64,000 bases of DNA from Anaerococcus sp. Marseille-Q7828 (GCF_949769285.1 NZ_OX458331.1:1302001-1366000), one strand, 5' to 3'; positions 23,140 through 32,597 are shown, counted from the first letter of the stretch. Made by a program: numbers and translations. The notes: a model not told the origin generated them from the sequence alone.

Positions 23140-23187
23140 CAAGTATAGAGTTAAACAGAATCATATATTTGATTTATAGGAGGAAAT

Positions 23188-23463
23188 ATGAATAAATCAG
23201 AATTATTAGTAAGCATTTCAGAAAAAAGTGGACTTAAAAAAAGTGAATCTGAAAAAGCTTTAAACGCATTAATAGAAACAATTACTGAAACATTAGCAAG
23301 TGGCGAAAAAGTTCAGTTAGTTGGTTTTGGAACATTCGAAACAAGAGATAGAAAAGCTCGTGAAGGAAGAAACCCAAGAAAACCTGACGAAGTTATTAAA
23401 ATTCCAGCTTCTAAAGCACCAGTTTTCAAAGCAGGTAAAACATTAAAAGAAGCAGTAAACTAA
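23188..23463 (+). CDS. hup: HU family DNA-binding protein
   Basis: A 91-residue histone-like protein bending and compacting DNA. It has MNKSELLVSISEKSGLKKSES, the GFGTFETRDRKAREGRNPR arm that inserts into the minor groove, and the KAPVFKAGKTLKEAVN tail. A strong AGGAGG site, consensus promoter and strong terminator fit high expression as a single-gene unit. Confidence 0.98.
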   Translation: MNKSELLVSISEKSGLKKSESEKALNALIETITETLASGEKVQLVGFGTFETRDRKAREGRNPRKPDEVIKIPASKAPVFKAGKTLKEAVN

Positions 23464-23476
23464 AAATATAAAAAAC

Positions 23477-23510
23477 AAACCGGAACTTGAAATAAAGGTC
23501 CGGTTTTTTA
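23477..23510. terminator. two-way terminator between hup and rqcH
   Basis: A 12-bp stem with one mismatch (23477-23488 with 23495-23506) and a 6-nt loop, including the CCGGA/TCCGG core, is followed by a run of T on the plus strand and preceded by A-rich sequence serving the minus strand. The last T residues overlap the rqcH stop codon. Confidence 0.85.
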
Positions 23511-25244
23511 TATTTCTTTATATCTATCTTTCATACTAATATTTGAGTCGACAGTAATGGTTTTAAAATCTTCATAATATACCATGCCAGGGGCAGCTCC
23601 TTTGGCTTTGTTGACATTTTTCTTTTCAGTATAATCTATATCTATTTTGTTATCATTTGATATTGATGAGTTTATAGCTGCAAGATAGGAAGCAATTTCT
23701 ATATCTTCTTGATTTATATTATCTGATCTTAATATTACATGGCTACCAGGAACATCTTTTACGTGGAACCAAAGATCATTTTTGTTAGCTAGTTTCAGTG
23801 TGATGTAATCATTTTGTTTAGAGTTTTTGCCTACATATATATCTGAGCCATTGTTAGTCTTATAATGATATGGTTTGGATTTTGAATTTTTCATTCTTTT
23901 CTTTGTTGATTTTTTTATCAAACCATTTTCTACCATCTCTTCTCTAATATCATTAATATCTTCAATACTTTTAGTCCTTGATATAAAGTCTTTTAGTTGT
24001 CGTAGATATTCTAAATGACTTTTTTGCTTAGGTAAGTCTTTTTTAGCGTAGTCAACTGAATTTTTAATCTTTTTAGCTCTATTATAGAAACTCTCAGCAT
24101 TTTCCCAAGGTGTTTTTAGAGGATCTATGTTGATTGTGATTTCTTTATTAGCATCGTAGAAGTCAGAAACGATTATTTCCTTATCACCTTTTTTTATTCT
24201 ATGAACATTTGCAGATAGAAGATCTCCATTCTTCCTTAAATCAGCGAGTTTTTCTTCGTTTAATATATTCGTATTCAATATGTCGATTTTCTTTTCAGTT
24301 TGTTTTATATGAGAATCAACTTTTTTAATATAGTCTGTTTTAAGCTGATTTAACCTATCGTTGGTTTTGTTATATTCATAAAAATGTTCTATGGATTCGC
24401 TCATCAGATTGTATTGAATTTCTTGGTAGGCAAGATGGCTTAATTTTATTGTATGAAATTCTTTGACTTTTCCGTCTTCTTCATAAGAGTAGGATTCTAG
24501 ATCATCATTTATAATTCTATCTTTTAAATCATATAATAGGTCATTTAGTCTAGCTTTCTCATCCTCACTTACTAATCCCCATTTTATATTTGGTTCTATA
24601 CCAGCCCTATAGATTAATTCTTTTCCTATAATAGGGGAGAAACCCTGGTAATTTTGATAGAAAATTTTATAGGGAACGGCAGTATCCGCTAACCTTTGAT
24701 CCAAAGTTTTAATATCATAATCTTCTACACTAATATCGTGTTTGCTATCTTCTATGAATTCATATTTTAAACCTGGTAATAATTGTCTTACCTGACTCAT
24801 AGAAAGATTAACTCTTTTTATTGAATCAATTATCCTATAGTCATCATCAGTTAAAATGATATTTGAATGTTTGCCCATAATTTCAACAATTAATTTTTTG
24901 GATGTATCAAAGCCCATTTCATCAATTGAACTAATAGAGAAGATAACTACTCTATCCAAACCTCTTTGTGTTATATCAACAATCTTACCTTGGTTTATAT
25001 GTTTTCTAAGTACCATAGTAAAATTTGGGGGTACATCAGGGTTTTCATATTTTTTATTAGTCAAATGGATTCTAGCTTCATTGTTATTTGCACTAAGCAA
25101 CAATTTATAAGCCTTACCCATTGAATAAACGTTAAATACTATATCATTTTTAGAAGGTTGGGTTATTTTTTGAATCTTACCTCCTAAAAGTGTTGTTTTT
25201 AGTTCATTTACTATTTTTCTAGTAACTATTCCGTCATAGCTCAT
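23508..25244 (-). CDS. rqcH: RqcH, NFACT-family ribosome quality control factor
   Basis: A 578-residue protein of the Rqc2/NEMF family (formerly annotated as fibronectin-binding protein). It recruits tRNA-Ala to obstructed 50S subunits and adds C-terminal alanine tails that mark the nascent chain for degradation. NFACT-N begins MSYDGIVTRKIVNEL and holds the functional Asp97-Arg98 pair (GLDR) at the positions known from Bacillus; the middle has helix-hairpin-helix and a long coiled coil (about 290-430); the NFACT-R domain includes IYVGKNSKQND and LWFHVKDVPGSHVIL. Strong AAGGAGGTG site. Its usual helper RqcP is not in the window. Confidence 0.95.
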   Translation of the reverse strand: MSYDGIVTRKIVNELKTTLLGGKIQKITQPSKNDIVFNVYSMGKAYKLLLSANNNEARIHLTNKKYENPDVPPNFTMVLRKHINQGKIVDITQRGLDRVVIFSISSIDEMGFDTSKKLIVEIMGKHSNIILTDDDYRIIDSIKRVNLSMSQVRQLLPGLKYEFIEDSKHDISVEDYDIKTLDQRLADTAVPYKIFYQNYQGFSPIIGKELIYRAGIEPNIKWGLVSEDEKARLNDLLYDLKDRIINDDLESYSYEEDGKVKEFHTIKLSHLAYQEIQYNLMSESIEHFYEYNKTNDRLNQLKTDYIKKVDSHIKQTEKKIDILNTNILNEEKLADLRKNGDLLSANVHRIKKGDKEIIVSDFYDANKEITINIDPLKTPWENAESFYNRAKKIKNSVDYAKKDLPKQKSHLEYLRQLKDFISRTKSIEDINDIREEMVENGLIKKSTKKRMKNSKSKPYHYKTNNGSDIYVGKNSKQNDYITLKLANKNDLWFHVKDVPGSHVILRSDNINQEDIEIASYLAAINSSISNDNKIDIDYTEKKNVNKAKGAAPGMVYYEDFKTITVDSNISMKDRYKEI

Positions 25245-25261
25245 TTCTTCACCTCCTTGCT

Positions 25262-25290
25262 ATTATACTTTATTTTCTAACTTGTAATAA
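25262..25290 (-). promoter_or_regulatory. promoter candidate for rqcH
   Basis: On the minus strand a consensus TATAAT (25262-25267) lies 17 bp downstream of a weak TTATTA (25285-25290), just before the AAGGAGGTG ribosome binding site. The region is shared with the divergent gmk promoter. Confidence 0.5.
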
Positions 25291-25309
25291 GAAAGGCTAA
25301 AAGTAAAAT
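25282..25309 (+). promoter_or_regulatory. promoter candidate for gmk operon
   Basis: TTGTAA (25282-25287) and TAAAAT (25304-25309) are 16 bp apart; AAGGAGG and the gmk ATG follow within 20 nt. Confidence 0.45.
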
Positions 25310-25329
25310 AATTATAATAAGGAGGCGTA

Positions 25330-25938
25330 ATGAAGAAAGGTTTTTTACTAGTAGTATCTGGTCCTTCAGGAGTTGGAAAAGGTACTGTCCTTCATGATCT
25401 TATGAATACACAAAAGAATCTTGTTTATTCAGTTTCAGCAACTACAAGAAATAGGAGAGATGGCGAGATTGAAGGAGTAAGTTATTTTTATAAGACTCAT
25501 GATGAATTTAAGCAAATGATTGATGAAGATGAATTTCTTGAATATGCCAAGGTACATAACAATTATTACGGAACTCCAAAAGAATTCGTAGAAAGAAAAA
25601 TTAATGAAGGTAAAATTGTAGTTCTTGAAATAGATGTCCAAGGTGCAGTAAATGTCAAACAAAACACTGAAAATGCTGTTTTCATCTTCCTCGCTCCACC
25701 CAGCCTATCAGAACTTAAAAATAGGATAGTGGGTCGAGGTACCGAAACAGAACAAGACATCAATGTTAGAATGAAAAATGCTAGAAAAGAGCTTGAGTAC
25801 ATCAAGTACTACGATTACCTTGTTATAAATGATCACATTAACTCAGCTATTAACTCTGTAAACGAGATTATTAATGCTGAAAAGCATAAGGTCTTTAGAG
25901 AAGAAGATTTTGATATAAAGGAGATTTTAGATGAATAA
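25330..25938 (+). CDS. gmk: guanylate kinase
   Basis: A 202-residue enzyme phosphorylating GMP to GDP. P-loop SGPSGVGKGTV near the N-terminus, then the GMP-binding SVSATTRNRRDGEIEGVSYFY and YYGTPKEFVE segments, and VLEIDVQGAVNVK. Ribosome binding site AAGGAGG. It overlaps rpoZ by 8 nt; gmk-rpoZ-coaBC-priA is the conserved Firmicute order. Confidence 0.97.
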   Translation: MKKGFLLVVSGPSGVGKGTVLHDLMNTQKNLVYSVSATTRNRRDGEIEGVSYFYKTHDEFKQMIDEDEFLEYAKVHNNYYGTPKEFVERKINEGKIVVLEIDVQGAVNVKQNTENAVFIFLAPPSLSELKNRIVGRGTETEQDINVRMKNARKELEYIKYYDYLVINDHINSAINSVNEIINAEKHKVFREEDFDIKEILDE

Positions 25939-26116
25939 CCCATCTTTTAAGAAGCTATCAGAAATTAGCCCAAGTAGATACGACATTTGTATGATTGTAT
26001 CAAAAAGAGCAAGAAGAATTGTAAGTGGTTCTGCTCCACTAACTAAAAAAATTGAAGCAAAACCAGTCACACAAGCCCTAAACGAAGTAGTTGAAGGTAA
26101 AGTTTGTAAGAAATGA
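25931..26116 (+). CDS. rpoZ: RNA polymerase omega subunit
   Basis: This 61-residue protein fits RpoZ, which helps assemble the beta' subunit. It has the conserved PSRYDICMIVSKRARRI helix and the KPVTQALNEVVEGKV segment. A GGAG site lies within the end of gmk, with which it overlaps by 8 nt; it overlaps coaBC by 4 nt (ATGA). Confidence 0.93.
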   Translation: MNNPSFKKLSEISPSRYDICMIVSKRARRIVSGSAPLTKKIEAKPVTQALNEVVEGKVCKK

Positions 26117-27285
26117 TTAAAGGAAAAAATATTTTACTAGGGGTTACTGGAGGCATAGCTTGTTATAAAGATCTTGAGTTATGCTCAAGACTAATAAAAA
26201 AAGGTGCCAACATAAAGGTGATTATGACTCCTAGTGCGACAGAATTTGTGAGACCATTAGCTTTTGAAACCATGGCAAGGTCAGAAGTTTACTCAGATAT
26301 GTGGGAAGGTCACCATGATATAGTTCATCATATTGATTTACCTAAATGGGCTGATGTAATGCTTATAGCACCGGCTTCAGCTTCAACTATTGGTAAGATG
26401 GCACATGGAATCTCAGACAATTTCCTAACAGCCGCTTACTTGGCTTGTGCCAAGGATGTTATCATAGCTCCATCTATGAACACTCAAATGTTACAAAATC
26501 CTGCTACTCAAAAAAACATTGAAACTTTAAAATCTTATGGCGTTAAGGTCATAGCTCCAGAATCAGGAATCCTTGCTTGTGATACAATAGGTGACGGTAG
26601 GATGGAAGAACCTGAACAGATTGTAGAATACTTGGAAGACTACTTCACAAATAAAGATTTGCTTGGCAAAAATATAATAGTGACTGCTGGACCAACTATA
26701 GAGCCTATAGATTTTGTAAGATATATTACCAATCATTCATCAGGTAAAATGGGCTACAATATAGCAAACGAGGCTAAAAAAAGAGGAGCCAATGTAACAC
26801 TTATATCTGGACCTGTTAAACCTTTCGAAATAGCTGGTATTAATCGAATAGAGATAAAAACAAATGATCAGTTAAAGTATGCTATAGAAAGTAAATTTGA
26901 TGATGCAGATGCACTAATAATGGCTGCAGCCCCTGTAGATTATAGGGCAAGTGAAGTTAGCGATAAGAAAATCAAAAAATCAGGATCCAATTTAAATATG
27001 GAATTTATCGAAAATACTGATATACTTAAACATTTTGGATCAGTAAAAACTAAGCAAACCATTATTGGATTTGCTGCTGAAACTGATGATTTGATTGATA
27101 ATGCAAATAAAAAACTAATTTCCAAAAATGCTGATTATATTATCGCGAATGATTTGAAAAAAGAAGGCGCAGGATTTAACACCGATACCAATATTGCAAG
27201 TATTATTTCAAAAGATAATGTCATAAATCTTGATATAATGACTAAGGTAGAATTAGCAAATAAAATATTAGATTTAGTTAGGTGA
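26113..27285 (+). CDS. coaBC: bifunctional phosphopantothenoylcysteine decarboxylase / phosphopantothenate--cysteine ligase
   Basis: A 390-residue two-domain coenzyme A enzyme. The N-terminal flavoprotein CoaC half has GVTGGIACYK, the catalytic histidine in HHIDLPKWAD, the PSMNTQMLQNPA motif and the redox cysteine near LACDTIGDGRM. The C-terminal CoaB half starts near residue 185 (ITAGPTIEPIDFVRYITNHSSGKMG) and includes AAAPVDYRA and GFAAETDD. Product 4'-phosphopantetheine feeds CoA and thus AcpS elsewhere in the window. It ends 4 nt before the proposed start of priA. Confidence 0.97.
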   Translation: MIKGKNILLGVTGGIACYKDLELCSRLIKKGANIKVIMTPSATEFVRPLAFETMARSEVYSDMWEGHHDIVHHIDLPKWADVMLIAPASASTIGKMAHGISDNFLTAAYLACAKDVIIAPSMNTQMLQNPATQKNIETLKSYGVKVIAPESGILACDTIGDGRMEEPEQIVEYLEDYFTNKDLLGKNIIVTAGPTIEPIDFVRYITNHSSGKMGYNIANEAKKRGANVTLISGPVKPFEIAGINRIEIKTNDQLKYAIESKFDDADALIMAAAPVDYRASEVSDKKIKKSGSNLNMEFIENTDILKHFGSVKTKQTIIGFAAETDDLIDNANKKLISKNADYIIANDLKKEGAGFNTDTNIASIISKDNVINLDIMTKVELANKILDLVR

Positions 27286-27292
27286 GATTATT
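27280..27292 (+). promoter_or_regulatory. ribosome binding site and ATT start codon of priA
   Basis: AGGTGA (27280-27285) matches the anti-Shine-Dalgarno sequence and lies 4 nt before ATT (27290-27292). In this frame, after the stop at 27275-27277, no ATG, GTG or TTG occurs before 27389; only two ATT codons do. Confidence 0.6.
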
Positions 27293-29659
27293 TACGCTAA
27301 AGTTATAATCGATAGTAAGAGTAGGTTTTTAAATAGACCTTTTACTTATCGTATTCCAGAAAAATTTAATAAAAAAATAGACATAGCAATGAGAGTTTTA
27401 GTTCCTTTTGGTAAAGGGAACAAAACTAGCGTTGCTTTTGTTTATGAAATTTTAGATGATGTAAAGCTTGATTTTGAGATAAAAGATATATTAGAAATAA
27501 TTGATCAAAAACCTCTTATATCAAAAGAGCTAATTGATTTAGCTTTTTTTATGTCCCAAAAATATATGTCACCCATACAAGCTTCTTTAAGTCAGGTGAT
27601 GCCACCTACTGAAATAAAGAATATTAAGACCTTTTATCAATCAAAGGATGAGGATATTGGAGAATTTACAAAGTTTTTAAAAAAACCAAAAACAATGGAA
27701 GAGATAGTAGGGGAATTTGGGGATGTAAAAGATGATATTATCTCTTTACTTGATGATGAGAAGATTTTAGTTTCCTATGATATTAAAAAAACTCAAAAGA
27801 TATCATATGACCAGTATGCTAAATTAGTAGACAATTCAAATATTAAAATTAGTGGCAATGCGATTAAGCAAAAAGAAATAATAGAATTTTTGAAAGAAAA
27901 TGGACCATCAAGTGTTAAAGAAATACTGATGAAAACTAAGTCTAGTAAATCTAGTTTAAATTCATTGGTGAAAAAAAATATTGTCGAATATTATTATATC
28001 GAATCAAAAAAAGAACTAACAAAAGAATATAAAAAATATGACAAATTTATCTTAAATGAAGAACAACAAAGAGCTTATGATAATATAGTTGATAATCCTT
28101 CATCTGACTTTTTATTGTATGGAGTTACAGGATCTGGTAAGACAGAAATTTTCCTCCAAGTTATAGAGAAAGTAATAAAAGATGGCAAAGAAGCAATAAT
28201 TTTAGTTCCTGAAATTTCACTTACTCCCCAAACCATTGAAAGATTTAAGGGTAGATTTGATGAAAAAATTGCTATTATTCACTCTAGATTAACCCCTAAG
28301 GAAAGATTTAATCAATGGAGGATGATTAATAATAGAGAAGTTAAAATAGCAATAGGAGCAAGGTCAGCAATATTTGCCCCTTTTAAAAATCTTGGAGTGA
28401 TAATTATCGATGAAGAACATGACCAATCTTATATTTCTTCCAAAGACCCCAAATACCACACAGATGAGATAGCAAGGTTTAGGTCATCTTACAATAATTG
28501 TAATCTTATATTAGCAACAGCAACACCGTCAATAAAAACAATGAATAAGGTGGAAGTTGGCACATATAAGTTGATACACTTAAAAAATAGAGTTAACAAG
28601 AGACCGCCATCTATCGAAATAGTAGATTTAAAAGAAGAATTAAAAAGTTCAAATTACTCAATTATTAGTATGAGGCTAAGGGAAGAGATTGAGAAAAACT
28701 TAAAGAATAAAGAACAAACCATTTTGTTTTTAAATAAAATAGGACACGATTCTTTTACATTTTGTAGGTCTTGTGGTTATGTTGTAAAATGTGAAGCTTG
28801 CGATGTAGCTATGACTTATCATAAAAGGGTTGATAAACTTGTTTGTCACTATTGTGGACGAACTGCAAATCAACCTAAGGTTTGTCCTGTCTGTCATTCC
28901 AAAAAAATTAAAGAATTTGGTGCAGGAACAGAAAAGCTAGAGGAAGAAGTAAGAGAGTTATTTCCACAAGCAAGAGTTCTTAGGATGGATAGTATGGTTG
29001 CCAATCAGAAGAATTCTTATGATATGATGTATTCAGCTATGAAAAATAATCAGATTGATATATTGCTTGGAACCCAGATGATTGCCAAAGGATTGGACTT
29101 TAAAAATGTCACCCTAGTTGGCATAATATCCGCAGACTTGTCTTTAAATGTTGGAGATTTTAAGGCTCAAGAAAACACCTTTCAACTATTAACTCAAGTT
29201 GCTGGAAGGGCAGGGAGAGACAAAAAAGACGGAAGAGTTATAATTCAAACATACAGACCTGATAATTTTGTCATCCAAGCTGTAAAAAACAATGATTATG
29301 AGAGCTTTTATAAAAATGAGATTGTTGAGAGAGAAGCTTTTTCATATCCGCCTTTCAAAAATATAATTACAGTAAAAATTATAAATGTATCAAGATCTAA
29401 GTGTGCTAATATTTCTAAAGAATTTGTTGAATGCTTAAAAAAGAAATTATTTTCTAAGGAATCTATTGAAATAATAGGGCCTAACCCTTGTAAGATTTCA
29501 AGAATTAACAACAAACATAGGTATAATATCATTGTAAAAGCCTTTGATAGTGATCTCAAAGTAACTATAGATGCAATTAATCATTTGCGAAATAAATTTA
29601 TAAACAAGTATAAGGATACAAGTTTTATCCCAGCCCTAAACCCTAGCATTATTAATTAA
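27290..29659 (+). CDS. priA: primosomal protein N' (PriA replication restart helicase), apparent ATT start
   Basis: A superfamily 2 helicase that reloads the replisome at collapsed forks. From ATT at 27290 the product is 789 residues. The codons upstream of the first ATG (27389) encode YAKVIIDSKSRFLNRPFTYR and continue to RVLVPFG, which is exactly the conserved N-terminal 3'-end-binding domain of PriA, so translation must begin upstream. An ATG start at 27389 would drop 33 conserved residues and has no ribosome binding site. Other motifs: GVTGSGKTEIF, DEEHDQSY, eight zinc cysteines from CRSCGY to CPVC, and QVAGRAGR. Confidence 0.92.
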   Translation: MYAKVIIDSKSRFLNRPFTYRIPEKFNKKIDIAMRVLVPFGKGNKTSVAFVYEILDDVKLDFEIKDILEIIDQKPLISKELIDLAFFMSQKYMSPIQASLSQVMPPTEIKNIKTFYQSKDEDIGEFTKFLKKPKTMEEIVGEFGDVKDDIISLLDDEKILVSYDIKKTQKISYDQYAKLVDNSNIKISGNAIKQKEIIEFLKENGPSSVKEILMKTKSSKSSLNSLVKKNIVEYYYIESKKELTKEYKKYDKFILNEEQQRAYDNIVDNPSSDFLLYGVTGSGKTEIFLQVIEKVIKDGKEAIILVPEISLTPQTIERFKGRFDEKIAIIHSRLTPKERFNQWRMINNREVKIAIGARSAIFAPFKNLGVIIIDEEHDQSYISSKDPKYHTDEIARFRSSYNNCNLILATATPSIKTMNKVEVGTYKLIHLKNRVNKRPPSIEIVDLKEELKSSNYSIISMRLREEIEKNLKNKEQTILFLNKIGHDSFTFCRSCGYVVKCEACDVAMTYHKRVDKLVCHYCGRTANQPKVCPVCHSKKIKEFGAGTEKLEEEVRELFPQARVLRMDSMVANQKNSYDMMYSAMKNNQIDILLGTQMIAKGLDFKNVTLVGIISADLSLNVGDFKAQENTFQLLTQVAGRAGRDKKDGRVIIQTYRPDNFVIQAVKNNDYESFYKNEIVEREAFSYPPFKNIITVKIINVSRSKCANISKEFVECLKKKLFSKESIEIIGPNPCKISRINNKHRYNIIVKAFDSDLKVTIDAINHLRNKFINKYKDTSFIPALNPSIIN

Positions 29660-29668
29660 GGAGTGTAT

Positions 29669-30985
29669 ATGTTTGATTTTTTTAGAAGAAAAAAAGATAA
29701 AGAGAAGACTGAAGAGCTAAAAAAAGAAAGCGAGAATTTAGCCTTAGAAAATGAAATTGAAGAAAATGATATAGATGATGATTCTAACAAAGAGTTTAAG
29801 CTAGATAGTCATGAAGATAATGAGACATTAGTATTTGAAGCTGGATCTATATCAACTGATATGGAAAGTAATAACGTTGATAATGATGATATCAAGTCTT
29901 TTGATGAAGAAAAACTAAACGAAGATACTAGCGAAAATCATTTTGATGATAATTTTGATGAAATAGATAACCAAGATACATCAAATGAAGAAGAAACTCA
30001 TATATTTTTAGAAGAAGAAATTGACGAAGCTAATCCAGAATTCGAGAACAATGATAGTGAAGTTAAAAAAATAGGATTTTTTGACCGTATTAGAAATGGA
30101 TTAGTAAAAACTCGAGACCAGTTCTCCTCTCAAGTTAAAAATCTATTTACTGCAAATGTAAAGATTGACGATGAACTGTTTGAGGAATTGGAAGAAATTC
30201 TTATTTCAGCCGATATAGGAATGGATACAACTCTTGCTATAGTTGATAGTCTTCGCTATGAAATAAAAGAAAGAAAGATTAAAGATCCAGACCAAATATA
30301 TCCACTGCTTGAAGAAATAATGGTCAGACACTTGGATAGAGATAATCTAAACAACGACTTAAATATTAATGATACTGACCTAGCTATAATATTAGTAATT
30401 GGAGTAAATGGTGTCGGTAAAACTACTACTATTGGTAAGCTTGCCTATAATCTCAAAAACGAAGGTAAGACTGTTATGCTAGCAGCTGCCGATACTTTTA
30501 GAGCAGCTGCCATTGAACAACTTGGGGAGTGGGCAGATAGGGCAGATGTAGAAATGATAGCTCACCAGGAAGGAGCAGACCCTTCTGCAGTTATATTTGA
30601 CGCCATACAATCGGCAAAAAATAAAAATGTTGATGTATTAATTTGTGACACAGCTGGTAGACTTCACAACAAGAAAAACTTGATGAAAGAGCTTGAGAAA
30701 ATTAATAAAACTATTGATAGCCACGCAGGAAAAGCAACAAGAGAAAATATCCTTGTATTAGATGCCACAACCGGACAAAATGCAGTAAGTCAATTAAGAG
30801 AATTTAAAAATGTTACAGATATCACTGGCTTAATATTAACTAAACTAGATGGAACTGCAAAGGGAGGAATTATATTCCCATTACAATATGAACTCAACGT
30901 ACCAGTAAAATATATTGGCCTTGGTGAGGGCATTGATAACCTGGAAAAATTTGATTCAAAAACTTTCGTAGATGCTCTATTTTAG
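29669..30985 (+). CDS. ftsY: signal recognition particle receptor FtsY
   Basis: A 438-residue SRP receptor GTPase delivering ribosome-nascent chains to the translocon. Residues 1 to about 135 are a basic tip (FFRRKKDKEK) followed by a very acidic A domain; the NG domain has GVNGVGKTTTIGKLA, DTFRAAAIEQL, DTAGRLHNKKNLM and TKLDGTAKGG. The ATG at 29669 is chosen because AAGGAG (29658-29663) is 5 nt upstream; a GTG at 29663 overlaps that site. It follows priA by 9 nt, an unusual partner (ftsY often follows smc). Confidence 0.96.
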   Translation: MFDFFRRKKDKEKTEELKKESENLALENEIEENDIDDDSNKEFKLDSHEDNETLVFEAGSISTDMESNNVDNDDIKSFDEEKLNEDTSENHFDDNFDEIDNQDTSNEEETHIFLEEEIDEANPEFENNDSEVKKIGFFDRIRNGLVKTRDQFSSQVKNLFTANVKIDDELFEELEEILISADIGMDTTLAIVDSLRYEIKERKIKDPDQIYPLLEEIMVRHLDRDNLNNDLNINDTDLAIILVIGVNGVGKTTTIGKLAYNLKNEGKTVMLAAADTFRAAAIEQLGEWADRADVEMIAHQEGADPSAVIFDAIQSAKNKNVDVLICDTAGRLHNKKNLMKELEKINKTIDSHAGKATRENILVLDATTGQNAVSQLREFKNVTDITGLILTKLDGTAKGGIIFPLQYELNVPVKYIGLGEGIDNLEKFDSKTFVDALF

Positions 30986-30988
30986 CTA

Positions 30989-31017
30989 TTGAAATTTTAA
31001 CAAGTCTATAGTAAAAT
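30989..31017 (+). promoter_or_regulatory. strong promoter of rpsB-tsf
   Basis: TTGAAA (30989-30994) and TAAAAT (31012-31017) with a 17-bp spacer, directly after the ftsY stop. Transcription would start near 31024, giving a leader of about 100 nt. Confidence 0.75.
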
Positions 31018-31023
31018 ATTACA

Positions 31024-31125
31024 GTACTACAAAAATATACACATTCCTGGATAGATGCTTCGTTGCCAGATAATGGTTAAGTATCTATAAGAAGGGGATG
31101 GAAGAAGAAAACGGAGGAATAATAT
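31024..31125 (+). promoter_or_regulatory. structured 5' leader of rpsB-tsf
   Basis: The leader contains a 10-bp stem, 31051-31060 with 31079-31088 (one G-U pair), capped by a smaller hairpin with GCCA (31065-31068) and TGGT (31074-31077) around a 5-nt loop. It ends before the ribosome binding site (ACGGAGG). There is no T tract, so it is not a terminator. Ribosomal protein leaders often bind their own product; that role for S2 here is inference. Confidence 0.5.
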
Positions 31126-31902
31126 ATGGCAGTAGTTTCAATGAAAAAATTACTAGAAGCTGGTGTACACTTTGGACACCAAACTAGAAGATGGAATCCT
31201 AAAATGTCTAGATTCATCTTCACAGAAAGAAATGGAATCTATATAGTAGATTTACAAAAAACTTCTACTCAACTTGATGAAGCATATGCAATGATTAGAG
31301 ATATTGTTGCTGACGGTGGTGAAGTTTTATTTGTAGGAACAAAAAAACAAGCACAAGATGCTATCGAGCAAGAAGCAAAAAGATCTGGTCAATATTACGT
31401 ATCTAACAGATGGTTAGGTGGTATGTTAACCAACTTTAAAACAATTAGAAAAAGCATTGACAAACTAAAAAGATATGAACAAATGGAAGAAGACGGAACA
31501 TTCGATCTTCTACCAAAAAAAGAAGTATTACAATACCAAAAAGAAATGGACAAACTAGAAAAGAACCTTGGTGGTATCAAAGAAATGACAAAACTACCAG
31601 ATGTTCTATTTGTAGTTGACCCAGGTGAAGAAGCAATAGCTGTTCATGAAGCAAGAATACTTGGTATCCCAGTTGTAGCAATTGTTGATACAAACTGTGA
31701 CCCAGATGAAGTTGATTTAGCTATTCCTGGAAACGATGATGCAATCCGTGCTGTAAAACTTATCACATCAGTAATGGCAGATGCTGTTATCGAAGCAAAC
31801 CAAGGAAGCGAATTTGCTCCACAAGAAGAAGATGTTGAAGACCAAGCAGATGAAGATTTAGAAGTTGTTGACCAAGACGAAGAAGAAATAGAAGAAAATT
31901 AA
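31126..31902 (+). CDS. rpsB: 30S ribosomal protein S2
   Basis: A 258-residue S2: [22 protein letters not shown] near the start, [29 protein letters not shown] and the [20 protein letters not shown] signature. The C-terminal 40 residues are a strongly acidic extension (many Glu and Asp) beyond the folded core. Paired with tsf as in nearly all bacteria. Strong promoter and leader upstream. Confidence 0.98.
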   Translation: MAVVSMKKLLEAGVHFGHQTRRWNPKMSRFIFTERNGIYIVDLQKTSTQLDEAYAMIRDIVADGGEVLFVGTKKQAQDAIEQEAKRSGQYYVSNRWLGGMLTNFKTIRKSIDKLKRYEQMEEDGTFDLLPKKEVLQYQKEMDKLEKNLGGIKEMTKLPDVLFVVDPGEEAIAVHEARILGIPVVAIVDTNCDPDEVDLAIPGNDDAIRAVKLITSVMADAVIEANQGSEFAPQEEDVEDQADEDLEVVDQDEEEIEEN

Positions 31903-31912
31903 GGAGTATAAG

Positions 31913-32581
31913 ATGGCTATAAGTGCAAGCTTAGTAAAAGAATTAAGAGAAATGACTGGCGCTGGAATGATGGACTGCAAAAAAGCTCTACAAGAGACTG
32001 ATGGTGATATCGACGCAGCAGTTAAACTATTAAAGGAAAAAGGACAAGCTACACTTGATAAGAAAGCTGGACGTATTGCAGCTGAAGGTGTTATCGGTTC
32101 ATACATTCACAATAATAAAATAGGTGTTATCGTAGAAATCAACACAGAAACTGACTTCTCAGCTAATACTGATACAGTTAAAGACTTTGCTCGTGACATA
32201 GCAATGCACATTGCAGCATCAAACCCATTATATATTTCAGAGGCAGATGCAGACGAAAAAGATATAGCTGAACAAAGAGAAATCCTAACAAACCAAGCAA
32301 TCAATGAAGCAAATGAAAATATGCCAGAAGACAAAAAGAAAATGATTGCTGAGAAAAAGGTTGAAGGAAGACTTAAAAAATACTTCTCAGAAGTTTGCCT
32401 ATTAGACCAAGCTTATATCAAAAATCCTGACCAAACAGTTGAACAATATCTAAGAGATACAGCTAGCAAGGTTGGTGAAAACATCAAAATTAGAAGATTC
32501 GCTAGATTTGAAGTAGGCGAAGGTCTTGAAAAGAAAGAAGAAGATTTTGCAGCTGAAGTAGCTTCACAAATGAACGCATAA
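31913..32581 (+). CDS. tsf: elongation factor Ts
   Basis: A 222-residue guanine-nucleotide exchange factor for EF-Tu. UBA-like N-terminus with LVKELREMTGAGMMDCKKAL, then the core with GVIGSYIHNNKIGVIVEINTETDFSANT and a short C-terminal module. It is at the shorter end for the family, as in many Firmicutes. Ribosome binding site AAGGAG. A very strong terminator follows; pyrH and frr, which often come next, are absent. Confidence 0.97.
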   Translation: MAISASLVKELREMTGAGMMDCKKALQETDGDIDAAVKLLKEKGQATLDKKAGRIAAEGVIGSYIHNNKIGVIVEINTETDFSANTDTVKDFARDIAMHIAASNPLYISEADADEKDIAEQREILTNQAINEANENMPEDKKKMIAEKKVEGRLKKYFSEVCLLDQAYIKNPDQTVEQYLRDTASKVGENIKIRRFARFEVGEGLEKKEEDFAAEVASQMNA

Positions 32582-32597
32582 TAATTTTAAATTATTT

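Noticed and set aside
27275-27391. priA as a frameshifted or truncated pseudogene
   Set aside because: The reading frame is continuous from 27278 to the stop at 29659 with all motifs intact; only the start codon is unusual, so a rare start explains it better.
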